Below, piece by piece: positions 63,171-64,000 of a DNA stretch of 64,000 nucleotides. Position 1 is the first letter of the stretch. The number at the start of each line of letters is the position of its first letter. Source of the stretch: Geopseudomonas aromaticivorans (lineage in GTDB: Bacteria > Pseudomonadota > Gammaproteobacteria > Pseudomonadales > Pseudomonadaceae); the NCBI RefSeq assembly GCF_019097855.1, contig NZ_JAHRGL010000013.1, positions 1 to 64,000 on the forward strand, read 5' to 3'. The notes beneath the pieces are model-generated. The model made no database searches and was not told the DNA's origin. It was given only the letters and a program-made list of their open reading frames with translations. Made by a program: the position numbers and the translations under genes.

Positions 63171-63598
63171 GGCTGGCGGGGCGCGGCGCCGCGCAGGTTG
63201 TGCTTGAGCGCTTGGGCCAGACGCACGGCGAAGCTGCCCGCGAGGGCCGAGCCGGGATCGTCGGTCATGGACTCGGTCGGCGGCGCCGGCAGCTCGTGCA
63301 GCTTGCTGATCTGTCCGGGAGCGACGCCGAGCACCAGCCAGGTGCCGGCGACCTCGACGATCACCACCCGCTCGCGCTGGCCCAGCGCGGTACTGCCGAG
63401 CACCTTGAGCGGCTGGCCGGCCAGGCGTTGACCGGCGGAGAGACGCCGCAGCAGCCAGCTGCACAGCAGGATCAGGCCAATGACCAGCAGCAGGGCGAGG
63501 CCGGTCTTGCCCAGCGCGGCCAGGCCGAACAGGGCATCGTTTCCGGCGCTGCCGGCAAGCGCGGCACCGGCCTGCGGGGCGGAGGCCAGGCTGCTCAT
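63167..63598 (-). CDS. fliO: FliO, export gate assembly factor
   Basis: This 143-residue protein has one membrane segment ([20 protein letters not shown]) followed by a small cytoplasmic domain with [20 protein letters not shown] and [16 protein letters not shown], typical of FliO. FliO helps FliP to form its ring. It overlaps both fliN (by 4 bp) and fliP (by 4 bp), so the three are translated in coupling. Confidence 0.92.
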   Translation of the reverse strand: MSSLASAPQAGAALAGSAGNDALFGLAALGKTGLALLLVIGLILLCSWLLRRLSAGQRLAGQPLKVLGSTALGQRERVVIVEVAGTWLVLGVAPGQISKLHELPAPPTESMTDDPGSALAGSFAVRLAQALKHNLRGAAPRQP

Positions 63599-64000
63599 CG
63601 GTTGAGCTTCTGCACGCGTTCGGACGGGGTGATGATCTCGGTGATACGGATGCCGTACTTGTCATCCACCACCACGACCTCGCCCTGGGCGATCAGGTAG
63701 CCGTTGATCAGGATATCCATCGGCTCGCCGGCCAGGCCTTCCAGCTCGATCACCGAGCCCTGGGCCAGCTCCAGCAACTGCTTGATGGTGATGCGCGTGC
63801 GCCCCAGCTCCACGGTGAGCTTCACCGGGATGTCCATGATCATTTCCAGATCGCGCATGCTGCCGCCGCCGGCACCCTTGTCCAGCGGTTTGAACACGCT
63901 TTCTCCGGCGTTCTTCACAGCTGCACTGGCCGGCGCGGCAGCGGCCTGCTCGGCGAAAGCGGCGGCCCAGGGGTCTTCCGCCGCGGCGGGTGCTGCTCTG
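63595..64000 (-). CDS. fliN: FliN, flagellar motor switch protein (5' end outside the window)
   Basis: The C-terminal SpoA domain is complete: [40 protein letters not shown], then the [20 protein letters not shown] and RITEII segments. The alanine-rich N-terminal part ([16 protein letters not shown]) continues beyond base 64000 with no stop or start inside, so the gene is cut by the window edge. FliN is part of the C-ring that sets rotation direction. Next upstream is probably fliM. Confidence 0.93.
   Translation of the reverse strand, partial: RAAPAAAEDPWAAAFAEQAAAAPASAAVKNAGESVFKPLDKGAGGGSMRDLEMIMDIPVKLTVELGRTRITIKQLLELAQGSVIELEGLAGEPMDILINGYLIAQGEVVVVDDKYGIRITEIITPSERVQKLNR

Overview
The window is high-GC DNA that reads as a Pseudomonas chromosome. 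The evidence is the family make-up (OprD and OmpW outer-membrane proteins, a complete sfn sulfone-scavenging set, Pseudomonas-type CysI with its DUF934 partner, UmuDC, CcoG), dense coding with short intergenic gaps, and GGAG-type ribosome sites. Species cannot be fixed from the sequence alone. No tRNA, rRNA, CRISPR array or intact insertion sequence was seen.

Layout. (1) 1-9140: the end of the ETF-ubiquinone oxidoreductase gene, an OprD porin, an orphan LivF-type ATPase preceded by a scrap of a substrate-binding-protein gene, a second-copy-type ribBA, an FMN nitroreductase, a secreted agarase-like glycosidase and a glycerate kinase. (2) 9352-14147: a broken AmmeMemoRadiSam radical-SAM gene, a TerC-type membrane protein, a small lipoprotein, a VOC protein, an unknown protein and a MarR regulator. 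(3) 14255-31650: a sulfur-starvation island with ompW, two SfnB-like flavin oxidoreductases, sfnFG, an acyl-CoA-synthetase-like pseudoenzyme, a LivGHM plus binding-protein ABC transporter, sfnECR, a long-form serine acetyltransferase and a rhodanese. (4) 32023-41746: a LexA-controlled umuDC, a DUF3775 protein, a scrap of a second umuC, an EamA transporter, and two divergent LysR-controlled redox clusters. (5) 41893-47744: cytochrome c, MocR-type regulator, ccoG, cysI and its DUF934 partner. (6) 47844-64000: a chemoreceptor and a compact flagellar locus (flgNMA, flgBCDEFGHIJKL, fliNOPQR).

How the genes fit together. The most striking signal is a common promoter architecture in region 3 and upstream of ribBA at 3485. 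Five sigma-54 promoters (TGGCAC or CGGCAC, with the GG and GC pairs 10 bp apart) stand in front of ribBA, ompW, a sfnB-like gene, sfnF and sfnE. Each has CAACTGTTG-like elements upstream, the expected kind of site for the enhancer-binding activator SfnR encoded in the same island. The regulon would join outer-membrane entry (OmpW, possibly OprD), a HAAT-family ABC importer, FMN supply (RibBA), FMN reduction (SfnE, SfnF) and FMNH2-dependent C-S bond cleavage (SfnG and the DszC/SfnB-fold proteins), so that sulfite can be passed to CysI and the serine acetyltransferase.

The flagellar block keeps the export genes fliNOPQR next to flgL. That is unlike the dispersed primary flagellar genes of Pseudomonas aeruginosa and resembles the compact second system described in P. 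fluorescens F113 and in Azotobacter. The region also carries gene decay: a radical-SAM gene lacking its cluster-binding cysteines, the tail of a lost binding protein, a 23-codon umuC scrap and several palindromic repeats.
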